Assembly: GCF_036898095.1 (NCBI RefSeq)
Contig: NC_090728.1
Location: forward strand, 93,437,735-93,501,734
Direction: 5' to 3'
DNA length: 64,000 nt
From: Palaemon carinicauda
Lineage: Eukaryota; Arthropoda; Malacostraca; Decapoda; Palaemonidae
Below are positions 9,734 to 21,559 of this stretch, one piece after another; the stretch's first letter is position 1, and the number at the start of each line of letters is the position of its first letter. Below the pieces are notes generated by a model. The model was not told the origin of the DNA, did not search any database, and saw only the letters and a list, made by a program, of their open reading frames with translations. The position numbers were made by a program, and so were the translations under genes.

Positions 9734-12573
9734 GTGATATGCGCAAAGTGTTACAGTGTTGCGTCCGAGGGTTCGTCTGTTCGTGCCTGTCGTTCACCTA
9801 GTCCGGGACCTCTTGCATGCTCCCAAGCCCAGGGGAGAAGTAATGTCAAACGACTTATGGGTTCGAGAGGCCTTGATCAACGAACAGACGTTTTCCCTCT
9901 ATGGTATCGGGTGTATCTTACCAAGATCTCCCCTACCATAAGACGAGAGAGACGTTGTTTCTCCTCGTCATCCGAAGGCTTTTCGCATAAGAAACCTGTC
10001 ACAAGGTTTCGAAGCCCTTAAGCGAAAGTCAGTCCTTTCAGGACAGGTCCAGCGTCCTGATTACAACCATTAGGACAGCTCTGACCCTATGCAGTCATCG
10101 GATAACTGCTCGCCGCCTAACAAAAGCGTAACACAGACTCCGAGAGTTTTTTTGTTGGCAAAGTGTTGCGGTCACAGACGTTACCCTCGTCTCTTACCAC
10201 AACCATTTCCGTTGATCCTTAATGGGTTGTATGGCAAGACATGCAGTATATGCTTGCCTCCCTTATGGAAGACTATTCTGCCGATTAGTCCGTTGAGTCT
10301 AGCCGTTTATCTCATCGATATCCTGGCTTTCAGCCAACCTAACGTTCCTTTGTGCTTACTGTTGACGTTGGCGTAGCTTAGTCACGTCAGTCAGGTTGTT
10401 GAGAACCACACTCGATGCGGTCTCGTGTGGTTTTTCAGCCGCATTTGGACGTTAGGCCACTTGCTGATGCTCCTGTTGACGTTCAAGACGTTCACTAACA
10501 ATCGGAGTTGACTTGTTTTGACGTTGTGCGTCAACCTCCGCATTCTAGAGTTGTTTTGACTGCTCAGTCTAGGCAGTCAAAGCAGTCTCGAGTGGACGCT
10601 GTGCGTCCTCACGCACCTGTTGTGGTTGACAGTTCAGTTGTTGACAGTTCACAGACTGTCTACAACCATTAGGACAGCTCTGACCCTATGCAGTCATCGG
10701 ATAACTGCTCGCCGCCTAATAAAAGCGTAACACAGACTCCGAGAGAGTTTTTTTGTTGGCAAAGTGTTGCGGTCACAGACGTTACCCTCGTCTCTTACCA
10801 CAACCATTTCCGTTGATCCTTAATGGGTTGTATGGCAAGACATGCAGTATATGCTTGCCTCCCTTATGGAAGACTATTCTGCCGATTAGTCCGTTGAGTC
10901 TAGCCGTTTATCTCATCGATATCCTGGCTTTCAGCCAACCTAACGTTCCTTTGTGCTTACTGTTGACGTTGGCGTAGCTTAGTCACGTCAGTCAGGTTGT
11001 TGAGAACCACACTCGATGCGGTCTCGTGTGGTTTTTCAGCCGCATTTGGACGTTAGGCCACTTGCTGATGCTCCTGTTGACGTTCAAGACGTTCACTAAC
11101 AATCGGAGTTGACTTGTTTTGACGTTGTGCGTCAACCTCCGCATTCTAGAGTTGTTTTGACTGCTCAGTCTAGGCAGTCAAAGCAGTCTCGAGTGGACGC
11201 TGTGCGTCCTCACGCACCTGTTGTGGTTGACAGTTCAGTTGTTGACAGTTCACAGACTGTCAAGCAGTTACATGACGTTGCGTTCTGGTCCGCTACTAAT
11301 GCACCAGTGAGTGTGGACTCTGCTTGTAAAGCATTGCCACCACGGTAGGTCTCTCCCTTGCTTGAGACTCAGCTTTTATCGGACAAGGTTCCTGTAGATG
11401 AGGAAGTTGCTGTTCCCCCTCCTACTGATATTCCCTTGAGGACTCTGTCAGATGGAGAGGAGCCTAAAGCTGCTTAGCCCCCTATGGACTTTAATTAAAT
11501 CATGATGATTTTTTTAAGGATCTTTGTCCGGATCTTTTTGTAACTGCTGCTCCTCGTTCGCCTAAACGTCAGAGCTTACACTAGGCCTAGCTACTTCGAA
11601 GCCGTTGTTTTTAAGCTAGTGCTCTCTCGCTCTCCTAGAGAGCTTTACGTTGGCTAGGCGACTGGTTTTTCACCAGGAGGAGTTTGGGGGATACAGCCTT
11701 TGCTTTCCCTTCTTTTAAACTGGTTTATAGAGCGAGAGTCTGATATGACACGAGAGAAGTTCTCGGCTTGGGAGTTCATGCCTCTGCCCAGATAGACTTC
11801 TCAATTCTCGTAGACTCTCCCTGGCGCCTGGCCAGGAGACGCTCCAAGTTTTTTACAGGTCAACCTCACAGCTGTTTTTGAGCCTTTGAAGTTTGGCTGT
11901 ACAATTATGTCATGCATAACAAGGCTTTCAGGGATGGTAAGCGGTACCTCCTCAGTCGCTAACCCCGTCTGTTGCCGCACCTGCTCCCGTAGACCCTAAA
12001 TGGGCTTTGCTGCAAGACATGCAGTCCAAGCTTGCGTCCTTGATAGAGGACTTTAATGCGGAGAAGGTTGCTACCGAACCTTCTGGCCAACAACCTTCCA
12101 ACCGGTCGGTTGTGCGCCCTGTTGACGCTGAGGTAACCTACTCACGTCTGCCAGTTGAGGTGATTCCTCCACCGATGCGACCCAGTGTGGGTTGCCAGCC
12201 GCACGTTGACGTTAAGCGACGCTCGGAGGTGGTTGATGACGTTCAGGACGTTCAACAACCAGCAGAGGTGACTTGTTTTGACGCAGTGCGTCAACCTCAG
12301 CAACCCGGTAGGGTGTTGACTGCACAACCCAGACGGTCTAGACAGTCTCGGGTTGACGCTGTGCTTCCTCGCGCACCCATGGTTGTTGACAGTTCACAGA
12401 CTGTGCAGCAGTTCTATGATGTTGTGTCCGGCTCCGTCACGCATGCACCAGTGCGACCGGACTCAGCGAGCCAGACGTTGCCCACTCCGTTGCCGTTTCC
12501 TCATCAGTTTTCGGATGAGGAACCCTCTGATGAGGACGTTGCTGAACAACAAGACGATCAGCCCCCAGAATAG
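9734..12573 (+). pseudogene. DIRS-B ORF1 (structural protein), broken, with repeats
   Basis: ORF1 is expected between leader and RT. A 95-codon frame at 9734-10021 begins MICAKCYS and is followed by stops. The clearest surviving frame is 12007-12573 (188 codons), starting MLQDMQSKLASLIEDFNAE and ending in an acidic tail (SDEEPSDEDVAEQQDD). It contains the phrase VDSSQTVQQF, which recurs as VDSSQTVKQL at 11109-11348, so this middle domain is built from diverged internal repeats as well as a recent 599-bp duplication. The frame stops at 12571-12573, and RT-tail sequence begins almost at once, marking the deletion that removed the gag-like block and RT core. Function as a structural protein is inferred from position in the element. 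Confidence 0.65.
10062..11260 (+). repeat. Two-copy tandem duplication, unit about 599 bp
   Basis: 10062-10660 and 10661-11260 are nearly identical, differing by a two-base GA insertion and very few substitutions. Both contain the same 74-codon frame (at 10152-10376 and 10753-10977). The junction 'acagactgtctacaacc' against 'acagactgtcaagcag' shows where the second copy returns to unique sequence. It is either a recent unequal exchange within ORF1 or an assembly duplication. Confidence 0.9.
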
Positions 12574-13250
12574 ATCAAGCCCTGCTATCCATCCAGAAGA
12601 TGCTGAAGAAGGAACGCTGCTCAGTCAGGCTGTGGATGAGTCTGGTAGGGACGCTGTCATCCGTGGAACATTTTGTGTCACTAGGAAGACTACACCTCCG
12701 TCCTCTTCAATACCATCTAGCTTTTCACTGGAAAAAGGACAAGACGCTAGAAGCGGTCTCGATCCCGGTTTCCGAAAAGATAAAGTCTTGTCTGACTTGG
12801 TGGAAGGACAATATCAACCTAAGAGAGGGTCTTCCCCTGGCTGTTCAGACTCCCAACCACGTTCTCTTCTCGGACGCATCGGACGTAGGCTGGGGCGCGA
12901 CACTAGACGGTCGGGAATGCTCAGGACTGTGGAACTCGAGTCAGAGGAGCATGCATATCAACTGCAAGGAGCTGTTGGCAGTACATCTGGCCTTGAAAAG
13001 CTTCAAGTCTCTCCTTCGAGGCAAAGTGGTGGAAGTTAACTCGGACATCACCACGGCCTTGGCGTACATCTCCAAACAAGGAGGTATCCACTCACTGACG
13101 TTGTACGAGATCGCAGGGACCTGCTCATCTGGTCAAAAGGTCAAGACATCTCCCTAGTAACGAGGTTCATCCAAGGCGACTTGAACGTCATAGCAGATTG
13201 TCTCAGTCGGAAAGGGCAAGTAATTCCAACCGAATGGACCCTCCACAAGG
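12574..13250 (+). pseudogene. DIRS-B RT C-terminus plus RNase H
   Basis: From 12600 the frame reads MLKKERCSVRLW and runs through the RT thumb-like tail (LHLRPLQYHLAFHW) into RNase H: HVLFSDASDVGWGA (first Asp), INCKELLAVHLAL (Glu) and VNSDITTALAYISKQGG (second Asp), matching DIRS-D (LFSDTSKEGWGA, LLEMKAVYLAL, MSDNTTVVAYINKQG). The YLDD-bearing RT palm is missing. Frameshifts occur after KQGGIHSLTLYE and again near 13260, between LSRKGQVIPTEW and the MT domain. The protein would make no cDNA, though the RNase H residues persist. Confidence 0.75.
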
Positions 13251-13808
13251 ATGTGTGCAAGAGACTTTGGACCACTTGGGGTAAAACCATCCATAGATCT
13301 CTTTGCAACCTCGCTGACCAAGAGGCTTCCAATCTATTGCTCTCCAGTCCCGGACCCAGCAGCAATACATATAGATGCTTTCCTCCTAGATTGGTCACAT
13401 CTGGATCTCTACGCATTCCCACCGTTCAAGATTGTCAACAAGGTACTGCAGAAGTTCGCCTCTCACGAAGGGACAAGGTTGACGTTAGTTGCTTCCCTCT
13501 GGCCCGCGAGAGAATGGTTCACCGAGATACTTCGATGGTTAGTAGACATTCCCAGTAGTCTTCCTCTAAGGGTAGACCTTCTACGTCAGCCACACGTAAA
13601 GAAGGTACTCCAAAGCCTCCACGCTCTTCGTCTGACTGCCTTCAGACTATCGAAAGACTCTCGAGAGCTAGAGGCTTTTCGAAGGAAGCAGCCAGTGCGA
13701 TTGCTAGAGCAAGGAGAGCGTCTTCCATTAGAGTCTACCAATCGAAGTGGGAAGTCTTCCGAGACTGGTGCAAGTCAGTTTCTGTATCCTCGACCAGTAC
13801 CTCTGTAG
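13251..13808 (+). CDS. DIRS-B methyltransferase-like C-terminal domain
   Basis: An open frame of 185 codons; the first Met at 13251 is simply the first after the frameshift, because the domain belongs to the RT-RH polyprotein. Core features are SIDLFATSLTKRLPIY, SPVPDPAAIHIDAF, LDWSHLDLYAFPPF and LVASLWPAREWF. DIRS-D and DIRS-A carry the same series. In DIRS1-type elements this segment is classed as a Dam-like adenine methyltransferase domain; I see no canonical DPPY motif, so enzymatic activity is uncertain. The 3' 250 bases overlap the recombinase frame, a typical DIRS arrangement. Confidence 0.65.
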   Translation: MCARDFGPLGVKPSIDLFATSLTKRLPIYCSPVPDPAAIHIDAFLLDWSHLDLYAFPPFKIVNKVLQKFASHEGTRLTLVASLWPAREWFTEILRWLVDIPSSLPLRVDLLRQPHVKKVLQSLHALRLTAFRLSKDSRELEAFRRKQPVRLLEQGERLPLESTNRSGKSSETGASQFLYPRPVPL

Positions 13809-14707
13809 CTCAAATAGCTGTTTTTCTCTTATACCTGAGAAAAGGACGATCCCTTTCAGCTCCCACTATCAAGGGCTACAGAAGCATGTTGGCATCGGTC
13901 TTCCGGCATAGAGGCTTAGATCTTTCCAAACATAAAGATCTGCAAGACCTCATTAAGTCTTTTGAGACCACCAAGGAGCGTCGTTTGGGTACCCCTGGAT
14001 GGAATTTAGACGTGGTACTAAGATTCTTCATGTCAGACAGGTTGGAGCCGTTACAATCAGCCTCCCTGAAAGATCTCACTCTTAAGACTCTTTTCCTGTT
14101 ATGCTTAGCCTCGGCTAAAAGAGTCAGTGAGATTCATGCCTTCAGCAAGAACATCGGATTTTCGTCAGAAAAAGCCACTTGTTCGCTACAACTTGGTTTT
14201 CTAGCCAAAAATGAGCTGCCTTCTCGGCCTTGGCCTAAATCTTTCGATATCCCCAGCTTATCGGAGATCGTAGGCAATGAACTAGAAAGAGTCTTATGCC
14301 CTGTTAGAGCTCTTAAGTTCTATTTAAAGCGTACTAAACCTTTACAAGGCCAATCTGAAGCTTTATGGTGTTCAGTTAAGAAACCATCCTTGCCTATGTC
14401 AAAGAATGCTTGGTCAGACTTTATCAGATTGTTAATACGAGAAGCTCATTCACATCTGAGTGAGGAAGACCAAACTTTGCTTAAGGTGAAGACGCACGAA
14501 GTTAGAGCTGTAACAACTTCCGTGGCCTTTAAGCAAAATATATCTCTGCAAAGTATAATGGACGCAACCTATTGGAGAAGCAAGTCAGTGTTCGCGTCAT
14601 TTTACTTGAAAGATGTCCAGTCTCTTTACAAGAACTGCTACACACTGGGACCATTCGTAGCAGCGAGTGCAGTAGTGGGTGAGGGCTCAACCACTACAAT
14701 TCCCTAA
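13559..14707 (+). CDS. DIRS-B tyrosine recombinase
   Basis: The frame is open from 13559, just after a TAG at 13556, to the stop at 14705-14707, about 382 codons. The first internal ATG at 13886 lies inside the core-binding domain, so translation probably starts upstream or depends on the overlapping RT-RH ORF. The N-terminal SAM-like domain includes VYQSKWEVFRDW and TIKGYRSML. Catalytic signatures are LASAKRVSEI (first Arg), KTHEVRAV (His-x-x-Arg) and YWRSKSVFASFYL with the nucleophilic Tyr candidate in FYL. In DIRS elements this enzyme integrates the circular cDNA in place of a DDE integrase. No internal stop is seen, unlike every other YR in the window. Confidence 0.85.
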   Translation, partial: SSSKGRPSTSATRKEGTPKPPRSSSDCLQTIERLSRARGFSKEAASAIARARRASSIRVYQSKWEVFRDWCKSVSVSSTSTSVAQIAVFLLYLRKGRSLSAPTIKGYRSMLASVFRHRGLDLSKHKDLQDLIKSFETTKERRLGTPGWNLDVVLRFFMSDRLEPLQSASLKDLTLKTLFLLCLASAKRVSEIHAFSKNIGFSSEKATCSLQLGFLAKNELPSRPWPKSFDIPSLSEIVGNELERVLCPVRALKFYLKRTKPLQGQSEALWCSVKKPSLPMSKNAWSDFIRLLIREAHSHLSEEDQTLLKVKTHEVRAVTTSVAFKQNISLQSIMDATYWRSKSVFASFYLKDVQSLYKNCYTLGPFVAASAVVGEGSTTTIP

Positions 14708-15100
14708 TTCCTTATCCTTTTAATCTGTCTCTTGAAATGTTGTTTTTTTATGGGTTGTCCGGAGGGCTAAGAAGCCTTTCGCATCCTGGTTGATTTGGCG
14801 GGTGGTCAAAGTCATTTCTTGAGAGCGCCTAGATTAGGGGTTTGATGAGGTCCTGTTGTATGGGTTGCAACCCTTGATACTTCAGATCCTAGGGGTCGAT
14901 CAGCATCCTAAGAGGATCGCGAGGCTCCGTAAGGAAGACGTACTTAAAAGGCAGAGTAATTGTTCAAGTCGACTTCCTTACCAGGTACCTATTTATTTTG
15001 TTTTTGTTATTTGGATAACTTCTAAAATGAAATAAAAAACTCTTAGCTCATAAAAGTGTAAACATATATTACTGGTCTCTACCCACCATCCTGGGTGTGA
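14708..15100 (+). other. DIRS-B 3' untranslated region
   Basis: Non-coding sequence between the YR stop and the internal complementary region. Near 15030-15036 it contains AATAAA in an A-rich context, a possible polyadenylation signal. Confidence 0.4.
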
Positions 15101-15195
15101 ATCAGCTATATAATCACCGGCTAAGTTAAATATTGAAAAATGTTATTTTGATTATAAAATAAATTTTTGAATATACTTACCCGGTGATTATAAAT
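15101..15195 (+). repeat. DIRS-B internal complementary region
   Basis: 'tataatcaccggctaagtta' through 'attgaaaaa' is the complement of the left tip (8350-8385). The following 'tgttattttgattataaaat' through 'cttacccggtgattata' is the complement of the right tip (15380-15432). The junction lies at about 15140. Confidence 0.9.
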
Positions 15196-15240
15196 TAAAT
15201 GACCCTCCCTTCCTCCCCAATAGAGACGCAGTGGGACGAG

Positions 15241-15432
15241 GAGAAAATTGAGTCTTTGTTTACATTGAGAGCTGGGTATCTGGTCGACAGATGGCGCTGT
15301 TGGGCACACCCGCAACCTGTGTAGCGATCGCTGGCGAGTTTTTCCGTAGAGTTGTCTGTCGAGCAACAGAGTTGCAGCTATATAATCACCGGGTAAGTAT
15401 ATTCAAAAATTTATTTTATAATCAAAATAACA
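15241..15432 (+). repeat. DIRS-B right inverted terminal repeat
   Basis: Complement of 8350-8527 over its inner ~170 bp; the outer tip runs to 'aatcaaaataaca', as fixed by the internal complementary region. Confidence 0.9.
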
Positions 15433-18400
15433 TTTTATTTTTAAAAATTTCTTATAAGTTGGGCATAATCTAAAGTATTTTAACTTACATAATAGACCCT
15501 GAAGATCTTTTCTCAGGTTGTAGTACTTCAAAATTTTCCTCAAAATGGAATACAGTAGTGTTTTTGCAGTCTTATTTGATATATCATATGCAGTACTTGA
15601 TAGTGTATCAAAGCATAAAATATTAAGGGCATTATATGTAGTAAGTCCCCTTCATAAAACCTTTCAAATATATTAATCTGTGAGCAATGAGTTAAAGATG
15701 ATTCAAATAAGTGCAAAATCTAATACAAATCAAATCATTTCATTTTTAAAAGAATTTTATTATGCACTGATAGTCGTAAAATGTTTTAATAGATGTGTAA
15801 GCTACCTCACTAAAAATAATGTACTGAGTGTGGGTTGGGGTGGGTGACTATGAGGTAGATGATATAGCTAATTACATTAGACTTAAGAACTTTGCAACAT
15901 GGGAGCCCACTCTTGGAAAGTATCTCTTTTATTTAGGGGACTTATTGTATAAATTTAACAAGCTTGGTTGTGTTTTAAGGTATTTTTCAGACCTTATTAT
16001 AAACTTGTAAATCCCAAATTACTGATTTCTTTTATTTTAGTGTTTTATATTCTAAATTCTTCTGCTTGTGTGTGCCAAGGTCCATGATAAATTTGGCCAG
16101 CTCAGTGAGAGTAAAGATTATAGCCTTGGTGTTGTGTTTAAACTGCCTTTGATAACTAGTAAACCATGATACCGGTATATGAGTTATCTACCTATTTCCA
16201 GAATATGTGCAATATTGAGGTCTATGTGAAAAGTTACATTTTCTCTATTTAGTACAAATTGATCTACTGTATAAGAATCCTTTATGAAAGTGTTGCATAT
16301 CCAAAGTGCCACCAAAATTATTATAAAAAAAAATATAAAGAAATATATTATTTTCATGTTTAACAAAAACTCCATGTTTTTATTTTATAAAAATTTTCCA
16401 GAATTTTTATAGCATGTCAAAAACATTAAAATTTTCAGTGTTGTTGAATGAAAGGACAAAAAAAATGCAATTTCAATTGATATTACAGCAACTTGACACA
16501 AGGGAGTATTACAGCGCTGTTGTTGATGATCTCTTAAGCAGAATGTTTGAATATTATTTGGCAGCCTTTTGTCACTGTTGAAATTGCAAGTTATAACTAT
16601 TGTCCTTGTACATTAATGTTCTGTACATAATACTCTACAGTCAGGGAAGTTACAGCCATAATCAGTACAGTACTGTACTTTTACAGGTCTTGAATTTGAA
16701 AATGGAGATATTTACTGACATAAGTAACTTTTTTACTAGTATTGAAATTAGAATAAGAATATACGCTTTCAAGTTGTAACATTGTAACTTAAAAAGTAGC
16801 AATAAACTATTCAGTGGCACTGGTTTAAATGCTTGTGCTTTTACTAATATTGAAAAACCATTACCATGGAGTAAGATCATGCTCTGTATCTTACATGTAG
16901 AATAATTTACAAATAAATCCAGTGCGGAATATTGTTTTGTCAGGTTGATGATATTATCCCTCCCTGTACATCATCAATCCCATGAACACTTCAGAAAATT
17001 GTCTGTGATAATGATGTGTGCTCACTTTATAACTACAGTTATTTATTGATGTCATGTGATGTGAAAATTGTATTTGTTAATATGTTGATACCTCTACTTC
17101 AATGATGTACTGATTGGTTATCTTGTACGTCTTGTAACATGTAAGAAATATGACCTTTGTATACAAATTGTTTGTATGGTGTTGGTTTATCAAATTCATC
17201 ATTTAATATGAAAGAAACTCCCCATCACTTCATGTTAATGTGTTTTGAAACCCTGTTCCATTTATTTATCAAATCCACAATGCAAAACAAGAATGAATAA
17301 CTACAGCAGCAATGTGATGTTATTTTATTTTCCTTCACAGGAAAAGAATGAATAAATCACACACTATCCCGACAGTTAGTTGCCTTTTGCTGGCCTTTAT
17401 AGGACTAATGTATATTCTCACATTTGAAATGCAACACTAGTTGCTGTCTGGTCTTCTTTACTGATTACTGTCAGACATGTTGAAGACTGATTAAAGATGA
17501 CATTTTACTATAATGCTTACATTTTGCTTTCTTCCAGCAGAAGGCTTTTCTTGTGTCTTTACAAGTAGATTTAATAGAACAGGTTTCAATTGTTTATCAT
17601 GTGTAGGTAAACTCTTTTTACAACTCCTAGTCATTAGTGCCTCCTTAGATTTCCATTTATAGAATAGTTATTATTTCCAATTATGGGATACTATAAAGAA
17701 ACGCACAAATTTCGCTCAATAATAATCCCAAGGAGGAAAGAATAAGATACAAATGCCTTTGAAATGCAAATTAATCTCCCAAATTTGCTTAATGCTTTCA
17801 CCCAAGAATTTCTGCATTTCTTGACATACAAGTACATTTTTCTCATTCATTCTGGCTTTAGTAATTTTATCTTGCATACATTACCTCCTCACTCTTCTCT
17901 CGTCAAAAGTTGAAGGATATAAATATAATCATCCATTTTGCTCTGGTGAAATAGAACAATTTTAAACAGACTGCCATGTTAATATATAATTTGACATTTT
18001 GCTGTATTGTTTTTCATGTTGGAATAATAAAGAGATCCTGTCGGAGATAGATAGTTTTAATCATTACTCATCTGCAGGTTTGCCTTGAAAAATATCTTTG
18101 GCAGAGGAGTGAGAATTATCTGACCAATTAATGTTATTGTAACATTATGATTTGTATCACTCATCAGGCTTTTTAAAGGTTCTTGTAACACTACATGTTG
18201 AGTATTTTGGGATACTCGAATTGCTGTTTGTTCAGCTATATTGCAAAGGCAAAGCTGGTGGGAATATTTGTACTGCTTTTAATGATAGATAGGTTTTCTA
18301 TATTTGATTGCCTTTTGCTAGTTGTGAATATGAATAGTGTTTTCAAATCCTGGGATATGGTTAACCTTAAATTTATGACTTCCCAAGTTCTTGCATTTAA

Positions 18401-19569
18401 CTTTTTGTTCTTTTTACTGAAAATATTAAAATTTTCTTATATGGCAATATTTATCAGCGTCTGTACCTAGTTTACAGTTCATTTTTATACAGTAGTGTTA
18501 GCATTTAGTTTTACTGTACAGTACTTTTATTTTATACTTTCATTTTTTTAATTACAGGTACAATATTGATTTTATAAGAGCCATCTTATGATGTGATACA
18601 AGTTTGGAAGTGGTTGCACTACATATTGGATATAAGTTTTCATCGCAGGAGGTGATTAGGATTGGTAAATATAAATGACTTGAAACAATTTTCATTACTC
18701 CAAATGCTTAATAATAGTATACAGCAAGGAGAGGTAGGAAAACACAATTTAAAATGATATTCTGCATAGAAACTGTAGATATCGTTTTCCAATGAATTTG
18801 TGTGAATATAATATAAGGCATCTATTTGTACATACAAATTACTGTCCATGAGAAATTATATTCAGATTTCTAGGCATCGGGTCCTGACTGTCCAAGCAGT
18901 TTTTTTCATTAGTTTGAAGAGTTGCATCATCTATATAATTTGCACTGACAATATTTGCTTCACCTTCCTCATTCCCTGTGAGGTTGGACGAGTTTCCTCG
19001 TTAGTTTTAGATTTGAGATTCAAGATATAGCTAAGCTTTTCTAGCTTCTATTTTAGTTTTTTAACTGTCATGGTTTGTTTACTTTTCTGTTATACAGGAA
19101 TAATTTAGTTTTTAAGAATTGGGATGAATGATCCTTTAACTCATCTTTTTTTCCCCATCTAAGGTCACTATAAAAGCCAAAAATTTTAGAGCACTGAGAA
19201 CTTTTAGTTGAAAGGAACTACTTATTCTAGACTCTGGCATTATCATTTTATCATCCTATGGTGTAATTGTGTAGTCCAGTTTTGTCATTATCTTGTTATT
19301 TGCTGATAATAATACATCATATTTTGTATTGAATGGATCACTGAAATCTGTTTAGCTTCTTTTATGTTAATTCTTGTGCCCTTTTGCTGGTACAATATTT
19401 TCTTTAGTGTATTACAAATGGCATATGAGTATTACTTTGATCGTGTAGCAGGTTTTGGTCACGCTAAACACATTTTGGTGCCACGATTCCATAGATATAT
19501 GATTATTTTATGAAAAGAATGCACAACTGGAGTTTCTACTACATTTTTAAGTGATGTGGATATATCTAC
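15433..19569. other. Unassigned AT-rich stretch, no gene or repeat recognised
   Basis: About 4.1 kb without a recognisable coding exon, long open frame, transposon end or tandem array. The longest open frames (18195-18470, 91 codons; 16662-16880, minus) are hydrophobic or low-complexity and look spurious. The palindromic word 'tactgtacagta' and its half-sites occur several times, for example near 16660 and 18515. It could be intron, untranslated region or intergenic DNA. Confidence 0.5.
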
Positions 19570-20714
19570 TGTAGTTTTAACATAGAAGTTTTGGAAAATA
19601 TAATCACTACTAACTCTATAATTTTGAATTTAAGAGATTTCTATTCATTGAAACAATTGCCTCTTCCTCCATCTTTGTGGGTGAGACATAACGAGATAGT
19701 TATAACTACCTGCAGGTGGCAGGAGAGTCTTGCCCACCTGTCTGTCAGCAGCAATATTAGTACTTTTGACTGACAGCAAGCATTACTTATGTACTCTTAC
19801 TACCTCTCAAATTATGGCTGTTTTAATTTTTTGCTTTTTTGCTCTAGTGTTTAGGTAAATCTCTATAAATTAAATGAAAAATTCTGTACAAGGATAGGCA
19901 ATTTCCCTTGCGTAAAGCTGCAAATGTGTAGCAGGTCTTTTTGCAAACTTACCATGTACCCTAGTCATCTTTATGCCTTTTGCGGGAGCCATGAGTGTTT
20001 GCAGTGTAGCTGTACAATTATGACAACCTGAATGTTGGTCTTCCTTGGGTATCACTGTTGCTCCGTTGGTGGGAGAGGGTTTTTAGACATTGGCAAAACT
20101 TTTGAAGCTGCCCCTGCAGTGTCTTCCCAACTCATGCTCCACGTATGGAGTAGCTGAAGAGCATTGCACCTGCTGGTGTTGTCTCTCCTGTTTTGGGCCT
20201 CTTCATCTGTGGTATGTCTTTGTAGGTTTCCAAGACCTCCACCCTAAAGAAGGCTGTCAAGAAGCTTGTCTGCTCCATGCTTTTCCACCTCTTTGTTAGA
20301 TTTTAGATACTGTTATTTCTAAGAAGATATCATTGAAGAAGTCCCAGAAAACTGATCTCTCCCCGCTTATGTGGGTGAGAGACAGTATGGTACCAAAACC
20401 AACCCAAACTGGAAAGGTCTCTATACACGGTAGAGCGTTTTAGGTCTCTTGCTTTATAGGTGCATGCACACCATGAGTTTCGCTGAAGGACTCGGACCTT
20501 CTTCCCCATTTCCTGGACGCTCGGCCGATGAGAGGTACAGTATTGATAACCAACCCAGACCGGGAATGTATCTTGATACACTGTACAGGGAGCTTCCATG
20601 GCTAGAACAAACACACACATAGGTTGAAGGGCACAACTTAAATTCTCTTCCTACTTTTGGACGATTGAGGTACACTAAGGGTACCTTGATTCCAATTAGA
20701 GAGAAATTGGTTCA

Positions 20715-21056
20715 TTGTGGGGTGATAGACACCAGCGATCGGTCTCATTGCTTTTATCAGCGATGAGACATCTTAAAGCTCACGTGATCAGGAATATGAT
20801 TCTTGGTATCCTTGTGATCAATCTCTCTCTGATTGGTCCAATAGTTAATAGGGATGGAGCGTCTTGTAATCATGGTGATGCCGTCACGCATGGTAACGAG
20901 ATCACCTGTTCTTTCCCCGCGCTGCCAGTTGATGTGCCAGGAAATTCTCACGCTTTTGCGAGAACGGGAGGAAGAACAAGTGACCAATCGCAACGATCTT
21001 ATGATCACCAGTCACCAGTAAGGTTCCTCACCACCCAAGTGCCTGGTATGCAGTAG
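20715..21056 (+). pseudogene. DIRS-C ORF1 middle region relic
   Basis: A 113-codon open stretch with a Gly/Thr/Ser/Arg-rich C-terminal part (RTSDQSQRSYDHQSPVRFL). The Arg-Ser/Ser-Pro flavour and position, between the left ITR and the gag-like block, suggest the variable ORF1 middle, comparable to the Arg-Ser-Pro repeats of DIRS-D. No domain is recognised, and the assignment is tentative. Confidence 0.35.
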
Positions 21057-21559
21057 ACGCCCGAGTACCGACCAAATCCTCACTCACCTTTACGTTAAGC
21101 CTGTGAGGGCAGGAGAGCCAACATCTAAAGGGTGCTCTTGGTTCCATTGCGAGTCTGGATCATGCATATTCTGGAAGGAAATGCCCGTCTCTTTGGAAAG
21201 GCTACCGTGGCGCCCCTTTTACGAAAGTGGGTTCGACATTCATTGATCAGTATTTTGGTGCCCTTCAAGAATCAAAGACTGCACTTCAAGTTGTCATGGT
21301 CAAAACTTGCACGTATTGCTTTTACGCTACTGTTTATCAAGATCTTCCCTCCCACACTCTTGACAGAGGAGATTGTATGTGCCCATCTCTTCCCATCAAT
21401 CATGCTGTTTTTGTGTTAACTAACGTCAGGTTTGCCTGTGAAGACACTAAAGATTGAGGGCCCAGTCTTCTAAGCTCTTGAGTCTGCTGCTAACAAAACC
21501 TCTTTACATGGTCAGCTCCCAGGCAGCTTCCTGTATTGATAAGTGATCCAGTGCAGTTG

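Larger units (their letters stand above)
8350..15432 (+). mobile_element. DIRS-B: RT-deleted DIRS-like element with open YR frame
   Basis: About 7.08 kb, bounded by well-preserved inverted terminal repeats (8350-8527 and 15241-15432), with an internal complementary region just inside the right end. Internal order: leader 8528-9733, ORF1 with a repeat domain, a truncated RT tail fused to RNase H, the MT domain and a YR whose frame is open for about 382 codons. The catalytic RT core is absent, so the copy is non-autonomous, but the termini and YR are much better preserved than in A or C. ITR identity by eye is very high over about 170 bp. Confidence 0.9.

Noticed and set aside
18195..18470. 91-codon hydrophobic open frame
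   Set aside because: AT-rich composition, no recognisable domain, no splice or repeat context; probably chance.
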